Positions 35,197-44,500 of a DNA stretch of 64,000 bases are shown here, in pieces. A model generated the notes under the pieces. The model made no database searches. It saw only the letters and a list, made by a program, of their open reading frames with translations, and was not told the origin of the DNA. Source of the DNA: CAZVKN01 sp964627035 (GTDB taxonomy: Bacteria; Electryoneota; AABM5-125-24; Hatepunaeales; Hatepunaeaceae); assembly GCA_964627035.1 (NCBI GenBank), contig CAZVKN010000002.1, positions 123,144 through 187,143 on the forward strand. The letters are read 5' to 3'. The translations under genes were made by a program, and so were the position numbers. Within the stretch, counting starts at the first letter, position 1. Each line of letters begins with the position of its first letter.

Positions 35197-37329
35197 ATGA
35201 TCCATATTCAGGCAAACTATCCGCTGTGGGTGATAATTATATCTGCAGTTTTCGTTTTAGTTTTTTCCTTATGGAGTTACCGTTCAACGCTGCCACCAAC
35301 GAAAACATGGGTGAGAACAGTCCTTATTATTCTCAGGTTTTCAGCTTTGCTGCTGGGGATCCTGCTACTCTCAAGACCCGTCATTGAGATTACCACAAAA
35401 TTTCTCCAACCCGCATCGGTAACGCTGCTCGTGGACAAGTCAGCATCAATGAGTCTTAGTCAAGCAGGTATGGACAGAGTCACCCAGGTGAACAAACTTC
35501 TGACAGGCAAAGCGTTCACCACTTTAAGAGAGCGATACAATCTGTCAATGTACAGCTTCTCTGATACTCTTATAGATCTGAATGAGTCTGACATCCTTGA
35601 GTCTCCGGATGGAATCGGAACCGACATTGCCGGTGCATTTTCACACGCAATAGAATTGCACTCGGACGATGCCCCGTCAGCTTTAATCATCATTTCTGAC
35701 GGTGCTCACAACAGCGGTCCCGATCCGGTTCGTCTCGCCGGTAGATCAGCCTCACCAATATGGACAGTAGGGGTAGGCTCCTCCGACCGATCAAAGGATC
35801 TGATAATAGTTGACATTATCTCAAACCGACTCGTTTACAGAGGCAGCAAGACTACGGTTGAGGTCAAACTTCGTGCAGTTCAGGCTGAAGGTCAATATTT
35901 CAGGATAAAAATTCGCGAAGCCTCAGGAAAAGTGATAGGGAACTCACAAAAATCTATCGTTTCTTCATTTGACGAACAGACTGTCACGATGGATATTATT
36001 GTATCCGCTGAAGGGAGACAGCGTTTTACTGTTGAAGTCTCACCTATTGATAATGAAAGCATTAATGAAAACAACTACCGCAGTTTCTATCTGAATGTTC
36101 TGCCGGGCAAGATGAAGCTGCTCATTATGGCAGGTCCACCCGATAACGGACTCGGTGATCTGGTTCGGCATTTAAAGGGAGATAAACATGTTGAACCGAT
36201 AGTCAGAACCACCCTGAAGTCCGGTTTTTATGAAGGAGATTGGCTTGACGCAAGTATGCTGCAATCTGTTGATGCTGTTATCCTCCACCATTTCCCGGTC
36301 AAGTCTAATGACAACAACAAAATAAGATCATTTACCACCCATCTTGAGCAATTTAATCTGCCGATATGTTTTGTTGATGGTAAAGGAGTGGATTCACGAA
36401 AATTGAAGCTGATTACTGACATCCTGCCTATTTCGGTTAACAGCGGACGAGCAGGCTTAAACACAGCTCAGGTAATACCGGTGAAACGACATGCACTGAT
36501 CGCAGCACCTGAAGATAACGACTTTGAGCTGACCTGGTCAAAGCTGCCACCGCTGACATTCCTCCAGAACAGATACCAAGCTGATCCACAGGCGAGCATA
36601 CTCGCAGAGTTTCAACACGTTGGTACCAGAAAGAGATTTCCAGCTATTGTCGCATCTGAATATGGCAGCCACAAATCAGCATGCATTCTTGTACGTGACC
36701 TATGGCTATGGGGACTGAATGAACCGAAGGAACAGTTCACCGGACAGTTCTTTGAGAGGCTGACTCGCTGGCTCGCTATCCGTAAGAGTAACAAAAAACT
36801 GAACATACAGTTTGAAAAAGAGATATTCTCCAGTCGTGAAACTGTATCCTTCACCGCAACTCTGATTGATGAAGCATTTCAACCTGTTGACAATGCGCAG
36901 ATTGTCGGTGAAGTGTCGCTCAACGATGAATCAGGTGGGAGTGTTACAGTAGAACCGATGGGAAGAGGTCGTTACAAAGGCATCTTCCAACCTTGGGAGC
37001 ATGGAGAATATTCACTCAAACTGAATGCTTTCGTTGACAATGAGCTGTTTGATTCGGAAAGCAAGGAAGTCATCGTCGAGCCGTATAACATTGAACTACT
37101 CGACTCACGTCTGAATGAAGAGCTACTAAAAGGGATCGCAGGCACTTCCGGAGGAGGGTACGTTACAATCGGTCGTGTGGACTCTCTGTTTGACAGTTTT
37201 AATTTCGCACCGAGTGAGAAGTCAGAAACGGAGCGGTTTGAGTTATGGGGTAAAAGCTGGCTGCTGATTACGATAATTTCGCTGCTCTCTCTTGAGTGGT
37301 TCATTAGAGTTAGGGTGGGGATGTTATAA
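35197..37329 (+). CDS. vWA-domain membrane protein
   Basis: 710 residues from ATG 35197, one base after the tsaD stop; a longer in-frame start at 35128 lies inside tsaD and is unlikely. Two N-terminal TM segments, then a von Willebrand A domain with the MIDAS DKSAS (TLLVDKSASMSL) and ALIIISDGAHNSG. A middle part with a class I glutamine-amidotransferase-like character (LLIMAGPPDNGLGDLVRHLK, AVILHHFPV) follows, then beta-rich Ig-like stretches and a C-terminal TM (WLLITIISLLSLEWFIR). It resembles the large vWA proteins associated with MoxR/Bat clusters, but none of those genes is here. Role unknown. Confidence 0.8.
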   Translation: MIHIQANYPLWVIIISAVFVLVFSLWSYRSTLPPTKTWVRTVLIILRFSALLLGILLLSRPVIEITTKFLQPASVTLLVDKSASMSLSQAGMDRVTQVNKLLTGKAFTTLRERYNLSMYSFSDTLIDLNESDILESPDGIGTDIAGAFSHAIELHSDDAPSALIIISDGAHNSGPDPVRLAGRSASPIWTVGVGSSDRSKDLIIVDIISNRLVYRGSKTTVEVKLRAVQAEGQYFRIKIREASGKVIGNSQKSIVSSFDEQTVTMDIIVSAEGRQRFTVEVSPIDNESINENNYRSFYLNVLPGKMKLLIMAGPPDNGLGDLVRHLKGDKHVEPIVRTTLKSGFYEGDWLDASMLQSVDAVILHHFPVKSNDNNKIRSFTTHLEQFNLPICFVDGKGVDSRKLKLITDILPISVNSGRAGLNTAQVIPVKRHALIAAPEDNDFELTWSKLPPLTFLQNRYQADPQASILAEFQHVGTRKRFPAIVASEYGSHKSACILVRDLWLWGLNEPKEQFTGQFFERLTRWLAIRKSNKKLNIQFEKEIFSSRETVSFTATLIDEAFQPVDNAQIVGEVSLNDESGGSVTVEPMGRGRYKGIFQPWEHGEYSLKLNAFVDNELFDSESKEVIVEPYNIELLDSRLNEELLKGIAGTSGGGYVTIGRVDSLFDSFNFAPSEKSETERFELWGKSWLLITIISLLSLEWFIRVRVGML

Positions 37330-37334
37330 TGATG

Positions 37335-37544
37335 CTTGGAAGTAAAGTCCTTAGATATGGAGTGCCGATATTTCTATCAGCAAATACGGACAGAAATGAG
37401 ACCTTTGATTTATTTAGAAACTCTTCCATTGCGTCATTCCCACGAAGGTGGGAATTCAGTCCTGTATTGACTTCCTGGATTCCCGTCTGCACGGGAATGA
37501 CGAATAAAGATCTAAAGAATGTCCATGCTCTCCATGAGATATAA
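37335..37544 (+). repeat. Element A, copy 2, split by a C-family insertion
   Basis: Left half 37335-37395 (CTTGGAAGTAAAGTCC... to ...ACGGACAGAA) and right half 37517-37544 (GAATGTCCATGCTCTCC...) together match the intact element at 9990-10075. They are separated by 121 bases exactly at the loop of the second hairpin. GAA occurs on both sides of the insert, once in the uninterrupted copy. Confidence 0.85.
37396..37516 (+). mobile_element. C-family palindromic element (dRS3-like) inserted in element A
   Basis: The core 37433-37501 begins GTCATTCCC and ends GGGAATGAC, and holds two ATTCCC-N8-GGGAAT palindromes, the format of the neisserial dRS3 repeat. The ends ATGAGACCTTTGA and ATAAAGATCTAAA are shared with, or similar to, the copy at 45316-45451. 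Confidence 0.75.
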
Positions 37545-38261
37545 TTGTTAAGAATTACTATAACAATATTCTGTGTATTTGTCCTTCTGGTATCCTGTTC
37601 TGCGCAAAAGTCAAACTCGAATAGTGTTAGAATAATCATCACCGGAAATCTGAAAGGGGCAATCAGATCGTGCCACTGCCCTAAAGGTCAACCGGGTGGA
37701 TTGGCGCGACGGAAAACCATTGTTGACATGCTGAAACAAGAAACTCCTGATGCTATATTAATAGATTGTGGTCTTTTATATCGAACAAGTATGAATGCTA
37801 AGGAGAAGAATATTCTTACTAATATGATGGGCAAATTTAATTATCTGATACGTTGTTATGGTGACTCAATTGACGGTCTCGCACAGTCGTTCAATCTACC
37901 CAAACATAGCAGCTATAAGGTTTTCGTAAAAAACATTTCCGAATCAGAAGATGAGCAGTTGATAGAAACAAACTGCGAAACCGATTTTTACAATAACTTC
38001 ACAGATTACGATCTGGTGATAATGGGTGGTGGCGGTTTCATCAAACCTGAAATCGTGGAAAGAGGATCAACTCTATTTGCATTTCCGGGAACATTCGGGT
38101 CACATGTGCTTGTGCTGGATTTATCATTCAATCAAGATATGGAGTTAATTAGTTACGATTGGAGAGCAATGCAAACAAAGGGAGTGACACCCGACTCTGC
38201 AATGCAATCAGAGATAAATACTTATTATGAAATTGTGAAATTGACAGGCGAAACTAATTGA
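37545..38261 (+). CDS. Putative lipoprotein with CHC...GGLARR motif (5'-nucleotidase/UshA-like fragment fold)
   Basis: 238 residues from TTG 37545. The signal sequence ends LLVSC, a good lipobox (Cys18). The mature part begins with ITGNLKGAIRSCHCPKGQPGGLARRKT, which resembles the start of a group of secreted metallophosphoesterase/5'-nucleotidase-like proteins that have a Cys-x-Cys cluster followed by GGLARR; the usual HD/metal residues of the nucleotidase are not evident. YDLVIMGGGGFIKPEIVERG suggests a second Rossmann-like strand. Function unknown. No ribosome site is visible because the element A tail abuts the start. The stop overlaps mltG (TTGA). Confidence 0.6.
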   Translation: MLRITITIFCVFVLLVSCSAQKSNSNSVRIIITGNLKGAIRSCHCPKGQPGGLARRKTIVDMLKQETPDAILIDCGLLYRTSMNAKEKNILTNMMGKFNYLIRCYGDSIDGLAQSFNLPKHSSYKVFVKNISESEDEQLIETNCETDFYNNFTDYDLVIMGGGGFIKPEIVERGSTLFAFPGTFGSHVLVLDLSFNQDMELISYDWRAMQTKGVTPDSAMQSEINTYYEIVKLTGETN

Positions 38262-39292
38262 ACTTACGATCAAAAAAGACAATTTTGGTAATTATATTTG
38301 CCGCAATTTTGTGCTATGGGGGATGGTTTCTTAACAAGGTGTTGTGGACACCGGGGAAGACTGAATTGACAGGTGATGTTGAAATCCTCATTGATAAAGG
38401 AATGGGATTATATGATGTCGCTTACACACTGAATGAGAAGAAGCTGATAGATGATGTGAAGGCTTTCCGATGGGCAGCATGGTTCTTAAGGGTTGAACGA
38501 AAAATTCAACCCGGCTATTTCAAGCTTTCATACGGTTTGACCAATCATGAAATATTGACTCAGCTTCAAAACGGAGGAATTTTAACTAAGAATGTCACAA
38601 TTCCTGAGGGTTTAACAATCAAGCATATCGCAGGACTGCTCCAGCAGGAGCTAAGTCTTGATTCAAGTCACTTTGTCAATCTCTGCGAAGACAGTTCGTT
38701 TGCTGCTGAATTGGGCGTAAAGGTTAACAGACTTGAAGGTTACCTCTTCCCAGAAACGTACAATTTCTACATTGAAACCGATGAAGAAACCGTAATCCGC
38801 AAGATGGTTTCTCAGTTTTTCAGCATCTTCAGCGACACTCTGAGATCCGAATTGAGTAAGTACAATTTCACACTGCATGATGCGGTGACAATGGCTTCTA
38901 TCATACAAGGTGAGATTATGCTGAAAGAAGAAGCACAACTTGTCTCTGCAGTCTATCATAATCGCCTTAGAAAAAGAATGCTACTCGCCGCTGATCCATC
39001 AATACAATATATAATTCCGGACGGACCTCGGCGGTTGCTGAACAAAGACCTCCGCATTGACAGCCCTTACAATACTTATCGTCGGAGAGGATTACCGCCT
39101 GGACCGATCAACAATCCAGGCAGGACAGCTCTGTGGGCATCTGTGAATCCGGCTGACGCTGACTATATCTACATGGTTGCATGGGGTGACGGCTCACATG
39201 CTTTCAATGTGACCCCATCCGGTCACGAGAGGGACAAGACCAATCTTCGTAAAGCACGCAGAAAAATCGCTCGTGAGAAACGAGATAGATGA
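38258..39292 (+). CDS. mltG: Endolytic murein transglycosylase MltG
   Basis: 344 residues, one N-terminal TM (ILVIIFAAILCYGGWFL), then the YceG/MltG fold: a LysM-like subdomain and a catalytic domain with RLEGYLFPETYNFY, AVTMASIIQGE, VYHNRLRKRMLLAADPSIQY and NTYRRRGLPPGPINNPG. It cuts nascent peptidoglycan strands in the periplasm and sets their length. The position usually Glu in ASI(V/I)E.E is Gln, while the second Glu is kept. TTG start overlaps the upstream stop. Confidence 0.93.
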   Translation: MNLRSKKTILVIIFAAILCYGGWFLNKVLWTPGKTELTGDVEILIDKGMGLYDVAYTLNEKKLIDDVKAFRWAAWFLRVERKIQPGYFKLSYGLTNHEILTQLQNGGILTKNVTIPEGLTIKHIAGLLQQELSLDSSHFVNLCEDSSFAAELGVKVNRLEGYLFPETYNFYIETDEETVIRKMVSQFFSIFSDTLRSELSKYNFTLHDAVTMASIIQGEIMLKEEAQLVSAVYHNRLRKRMLLAADPSIQYIIPDGPRRLLNKDLRIDSPYNTYRRRGLPPGPINNPGRTALWASVNPADADYIYMVAWGDGSHAFNVTPSGHERDKTNLRKARRKIAREKRDR

Positions 39293-41529
39293 TTACAAAC
39301 GTAATACCGGTTGAACTTAATCCGCCACAATTGGAGGCGGTCAGACATACAGAAGGACCTCTTCTAATTCTCGCAGGAGCCGGTTCGGGCAAGACCCGAG
39401 TATTGGCATGTCGGGCAGCTCATCTGATACATTCAGGTATAACGCGCCCTTACCGGATACTTGCACTGACATTTACCAACAGGGCAGCATCCGAGCTTAA
39501 GACGCGCGTGATTGAGATGTCCGGTGATGAAGGTCAATACATTGTGGCAGGAACTTTCCACTCTATCTTCGCACGCATAATGCGTCAAGAAGGGAGGAAT
39601 ATCGGTATCAACCCAAATTTCTCCATCGTTGATTCGGTTGACAAGCGTAGGCTGATAAAAGTTATATTGAAAGAACTTGGCAATTCAAACCATGAGTCTT
39701 CACCTGCACAAATTGACTGGATTATCTCCAAAGCGAAAAACAGTTTGGTCAGCCCAGAGCAATTTTCTGAACATGCACGTTATCCGCTTGAAATAACAGC
39801 AGGAAATGTTTATCGAGTCTATGAAGATAGATTAAACAGGATGGACGGACTCGATTTTGATGATCTTTTGGGAAAACCGCTGAAGGCATTCACCAAACAC
39901 AAGGAATTTCTTCACCGACTCCAGCAGAGATTTCAATATGTTATGGTGGATGAGTATCAGGACACAAATATGGTCCAATATTCCTTGGTGAAGGAAATTG
40001 CGCTTGCACATCGAAACATCTGCGTCGTCGGTGATGACGATCAGGCAATTTACGGATTCCGAGGTGCATCGGTTGATAATATTCTTGATTTTGAGAAAGA
40101 TTGGTACGATGCGAAGAAGATCCATCTCGAACAAAATTATCGCTCTACCAAGCCGATCCTTGATGTAGCATGGTCTGTGATACACAATAACAATCATCGT
40201 CATCCAAAAAAACTGTGGACTGAAAAGACTGAAGGACAATCGGTTGAGCTGATCCGTACGTACAGCGATGAAGGTGAAGCGCGTAGATTCGTTGGTGTAA
40301 TTGATGATGAGCGTCAAACAAACCGCAGAAATTACAACGACTTTGCGATACTATACCGTGTCAATGCGCAATCATTGGTCTTTGAACAGGTACTTCGAGC
40401 AGCTCAAATTCCTTATAAAATAGTTGGTGGACTGCGTTTTTACGAAAGGAAAGAGATAAAGGATGTACTCGCATATCTCCGAATAATTGTCAATCCGGCT
40501 GATGACATTAGCCTATTGCGTATCATTAACTATCCACCGAGAGGAATTAGCGACACATTTTTCAAAGAGCTACAGTCAAATGCGATCCAAAACTCAGCAT
40601 CCATTTATGACACAATTCTGAAAACAATTGAGGATCAGACGAGTTCCAAACGGAGACTCAATTCGCTCGCCTACTTTGTTAAAATGATCGAGAATTTCAA
40701 ACAGTTGACATGTGAATCTGATTTTTCCGATCTTACAAAAGAAATTGTACTACAGACTGAGCTGAGAAAACGGATGGAGTTTGAGGAGAAGGATGATCGA
40801 ACCAGAGCTGAGTCAAAATTGGCTAATCTTGACAGTTTTATCGCTGACATTATTCGATTTACGGTACATTACCAATTAGATTCATCCGATGAGGTAACTA
40901 CAGTAAATGTGATTAACGCTTTTTTAGAAGAAGTCGCCTTAGTGACGGAAGTGGACGATGATCAAACTGCAGAAAGGATTAATTTGCTAACACTCCATAG
41001 TGCAAAAGGTCTTGAATTCCCGGTCGTATTTATTAGCGGACTTGAAGAGGGTTTGTTCCCGATGAGACCTCCTGACGGTTCTGAGCCTGATGTGGAGGAG
41101 GAACGTCGTCTGTTTTATGTAGGTGCAACGAGAGCGATGGAGAGACTTGTACTCGGATGTACTACAGGCAGTAGGTTTCGGTGGGGTGACAGACGATGGG
41201 AAGGGGAATCGAGATTTATAATAGAGATACCGAAAGAATTACTAAAAGAGAGTGGAATCCAGATTGAAGAGGATTTGTTTTCTGTAAAAGAGACTAAACC
41301 AAAATTTAGTACTATGCGAACCAAATCAAATGCATCGAAAAATGACCCCATCTCATCAGCACTCGATGAATTTTACAACGGCGTTCTTGTCAGACACCCT
41401 AAATTTGGGCTCGGTGTAGTGGTTAAACTGTTCAAGCGAGGATTGGACAGTAAACTGGAAGTTGACTTCGACGACTTCGGAATGAAAACACTTATCTTTC
41501 GTTACGCCCGACTGGAGGTTGAAAGATGA
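39289..41529 (+). CDS. UvrD/PcrA-type 3'-5' DNA helicase
   Basis: 746-residue superfamily 1A helicase. In order: Q motif LNPPQLEAV, Walker A AGAGSGKTRVL, motif Ia LTFTNRAASELKTR, motif II VDEYQDTN, motif III GDDDQAIYGFRGA, motif IV LEQNYRST, motif V TLHSAKGLEFPVVFISGLEEGLFP and motif VI EERRLFYVGATRAMERL. The C-terminal 50 residues form the PcrA/UvrD tudor-like domain (VRHPKFGLGVVVKLF). It acts in repair and in removing proteins from DNA. It overlaps mltG by 4 bases and the next TPR gene by 4. Confidence 0.95.
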   Translation: MITNVIPVELNPPQLEAVRHTEGPLLILAGAGSGKTRVLACRAAHLIHSGITRPYRILALTFTNRAASELKTRVIEMSGDEGQYIVAGTFHSIFARIMRQEGRNIGINPNFSIVDSVDKRRLIKVILKELGNSNHESSPAQIDWIISKAKNSLVSPEQFSEHARYPLEITAGNVYRVYEDRLNRMDGLDFDDLLGKPLKAFTKHKEFLHRLQQRFQYVMVDEYQDTNMVQYSLVKEIALAHRNICVVGDDDQAIYGFRGASVDNILDFEKDWYDAKKIHLEQNYRSTKPILDVAWSVIHNNNHRHPKKLWTEKTEGQSVELIRTYSDEGEARRFVGVIDDERQTNRRNYNDFAILYRVNAQSLVFEQVLRAAQIPYKIVGGLRFYERKEIKDVLAYLRIIVNPADDISLLRIINYPPRGISDTFFKELQSNAIQNSASIYDTILKTIEDQTSSKRRLNSLAYFVKMIENFKQLTCESDFSDLTKEIVLQTELRKRMEFEEKDDRTRAESKLANLDSFIADIIRFTVHYQLDSSDEVTTVNVINAFLEEVALVTEVDDDQTAERINLLTLHSAKGLEFPVVFISGLEEGLFPMRPPDGSEPDVEEERRLFYVGATRAMERLVLGCTTGSRFRWGDRRWEGESRFIIEIPKELLKESGIQIEEDLFSVKETKPKFSTMRTKSNASKNDPISSALDEFYNGVLVRHPKFGLGVVVKLFKRGLDSKLEVDFDDFGMKTLIFRYARLEVER

Positions 41530-44500
41530 ATCAAAATTATAATAAGAACCTATCCGCAAAAAACGGATTTGCGATTATTTTACCACTAAGTACACGAAGA
41601 AAAGATAAAAAACTTCGTGTTCTTCGTGATCTTCGTGGTGGTAAATTATTGCTTTGGTATTTACGGATAAGTCCTAAGTACGTAATAGCGTCTCTATTAA
41701 CACTTCTCTTAATCTCATTCACCGTTTCAGTTTATGCTCAACTGAAAGAACCGGGTCTCGATGATTACCTCTATGCAAGGAAACTGTATGATGAAAAATA
41801 TTATGACCTTGCGGCAGAGCAACTTGAGCGAATCCTCCGTGATTATCCTGACATCTCTGAAGCACAACAAGCACTGCATTTACTTGGTGAATCATACACT
41901 TTCTTAGAGCAATTTGATGAAGCACGCAGCGCATTCCTGAAGGTTGCTATCGTCTATCCAAAGTCACCGCAGGCTCCTGAAGCAATGTTCAAAGTCGCAG
42001 TTTGTTTGGAAAAACTTGAGCGATTCGTTGAAGCTGCTCAGGCGTTTGAACGGATTCAGGGATTCTATCCGAGAGATCCTCTGGCACTCGTTGGGTTGAA
42101 CAGTGCTGCAAATATTTACTCCTCGCTGGGTGATACGGTGAGGTCAGATGCGATAAGTGAGCAGCTAATTGAAAAATATCCGGAATCTCAGGCTGCCGAT
42201 GATGCACGGATGAATAAAGCATATCGTTTAATCTCTCACAGTGATCTCATCACTGCACGGCTGTATCTCCAAAGAATTTCTGAGAGAGTCACCCGACCGG
42301 AATTGGCTTCCTCTGCAATGTACGAACTTGCAAAATTGATGAGACAAAATTGGGAACTCGACGAATCACAAGCTACACTTGAAAAAGCATACAGAGAATA
42401 TCCCGACACAAAGGGAGGATTGTATTCACAACTGGAACTCGGTGATCTGTTGACATTCCGCGGACTGACTGATCAATCTATCGAACTGCTCACGCCACTA
42501 TTAAAATCAAACGATGATTCAATCCGATCCGTCAGCTCAATTCGCATCGGTGATGCACATTATCGAAACCGGGATTATAACAAGGCCCTTTCATATTATG
42601 ATAGTGGATCACTATTGTCACGAGCACAGTTAAAAGCCGCATGGACATCTGAAAAACTTGGGTTGATGGAGAAAGCACTTGATCGTTATTTAAAACTATC
42701 AACTGATTCGAATGAAGATATTTATTATGCAATAGTTCGCGCTGCAACCATTTCTCAACAACTTAATCGTTACGAAAAAGCTGCCACACTCTGGAGTGAC
42801 TTATCAAACATTGAACCGACTGACAGGATTATTTACGAACTCAGTAAATCCTTGTTCAGTGGCAATCTACCGGGTATCAAAGAGGCAGCAGACAACTTTC
42901 TGAACAAGTATCCGTCAAGTCCGTGGGCGGATGAGATTTTGTATTTATCTGCAAGTACCGAAGCAAGAGATGGAAATTACAAAAATGCAATTGCCTTATG
43001 GTCTAAGCTTATATCATCATATCCCGCTTCACCATTAGCTGATTCTTCTTCCTTAGCGATTAATTTTACCACACGTTACCGCATCAAAGGTGATGATCTG
43101 GTTGAGAAAATGGCGGAACTGTCATCTAATCCGTCAACCGATCCTATTGATAAAGCAACAGCCTGGGGTGATTTCTATTTGGAAGAGTTTCGCGATCCCA
43201 TCAAAGCAATTGACCAGTATGCCTATATCACCAATTCCATCGTGCCGACAACCGAGGAATACAGCTATGCCCTATTAAAAAGTGGTCAGGCATACCTACT
43301 CCTCTATGAAGCAGCAATACGCGAGGATGATCAGTTTGCGGTGCAGATGTATCGCGACAGCACTCTCAGCAGACTAACTCTGCTCGATTCGCTGTCGAGT
43401 TACTCCGGTGAACTTGAGCTTCTTGCCACAGAATTTGTAAAGGTGGAATTCAGTTACAACTCTGACTTGACCGAAAACTACTCAGTTGATTCAAAAGTCA
43501 GCGATATGCTGCTCAGTCGTTTTGATGTGGAGAATGTTTCTCCTCCCGTTGTGGCTTTAATTCTCGACAGAGAAATAAATTCCGGTGATTACAGCAGTTC
43601 CGTTGAGGCTCATGAAATCCTTGAACAGATTGAAGCTGTCTTAAAACAGCGACTCGGTGATGACCCCGTAGATGATCAAACGACAGCAAAACTTAAGTAT
43701 CTACGGTCAATTGAGCTGATTTATACCGGACAGGTTAAAGCTTCGACAGACTCGATGTTAGAGCTGTGGGAGCAGCATCCAAATACAATATCAGCAGCAC
43801 AGGCAGGTAAGGACTTATTTATAAACGACAGCCTAAGCTTCACACGAAGACTTGAGATATTAGATCAATTTGAGCAGCGATATCCGTATCTGATCGAAGA
43901 AGAGTATCATCAGAGAATTAAGAGCAGATTCCTCGACTCGCTTGATCGTCCACTTGAAGCTTTGACGGCATTGCATCAAGCTGAAGACTATCGCAAGTGG
44001 GATCAACCTGGTTTGGACATTTTGAATCTTCCTGATGAGCAGTCGCGGTACAAACAAGCTCAAGCCTTATTTCGAGGGGGGCAATTTGAAAGAGCATCCG
44101 AGCAATTCCGCATCCTGCTGAATCTGAATCCTAAAGGTGTTTACGCTTCAAGTGTACTGTGGATGCTGGCTCAGTTGCACAATCAACAGGGTAAAATCGG
44201 AACAGCACTGGCATACTTAGATACATTGCAGGATCGTTCACCTCAATCGCTGCCAAATAGTCAAGCATACCATCTGCGACCTGAACTGCTGATGAAGATG
44301 CATCGTTATGAAGATGCTCAGGTAGCTCTGAAAGAATTAATCAAGATCACAGATAATCCGGATAGTCTGTATCATTATCGGATGCAGGAAATGGTCACAC
44401 TATATCGTCAAAATCTGCTTAGAAAAAATCGTCAGCCGTTGAAAGAGTTTTACGATCAATTCAAAGAGAGAGAAGACATTGACCACGCTAAAGCATTGTT

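Noticed and set aside
37329..37544. Open frame of 71 codons after the vWA gene
   Set aside because: It is made entirely of the A and C repeat sequences and has no protein-like composition.
38901..38925. Possible loss of the catalytic Glu in MltG (ASIIQGE instead of ASI.E.E)
   Set aside because: Only the first of the two Glu positions is changed. From memory of the E. coli protein numbering, the catalytic residue corresponds to the second, which is kept, so I do not claim inactivity.
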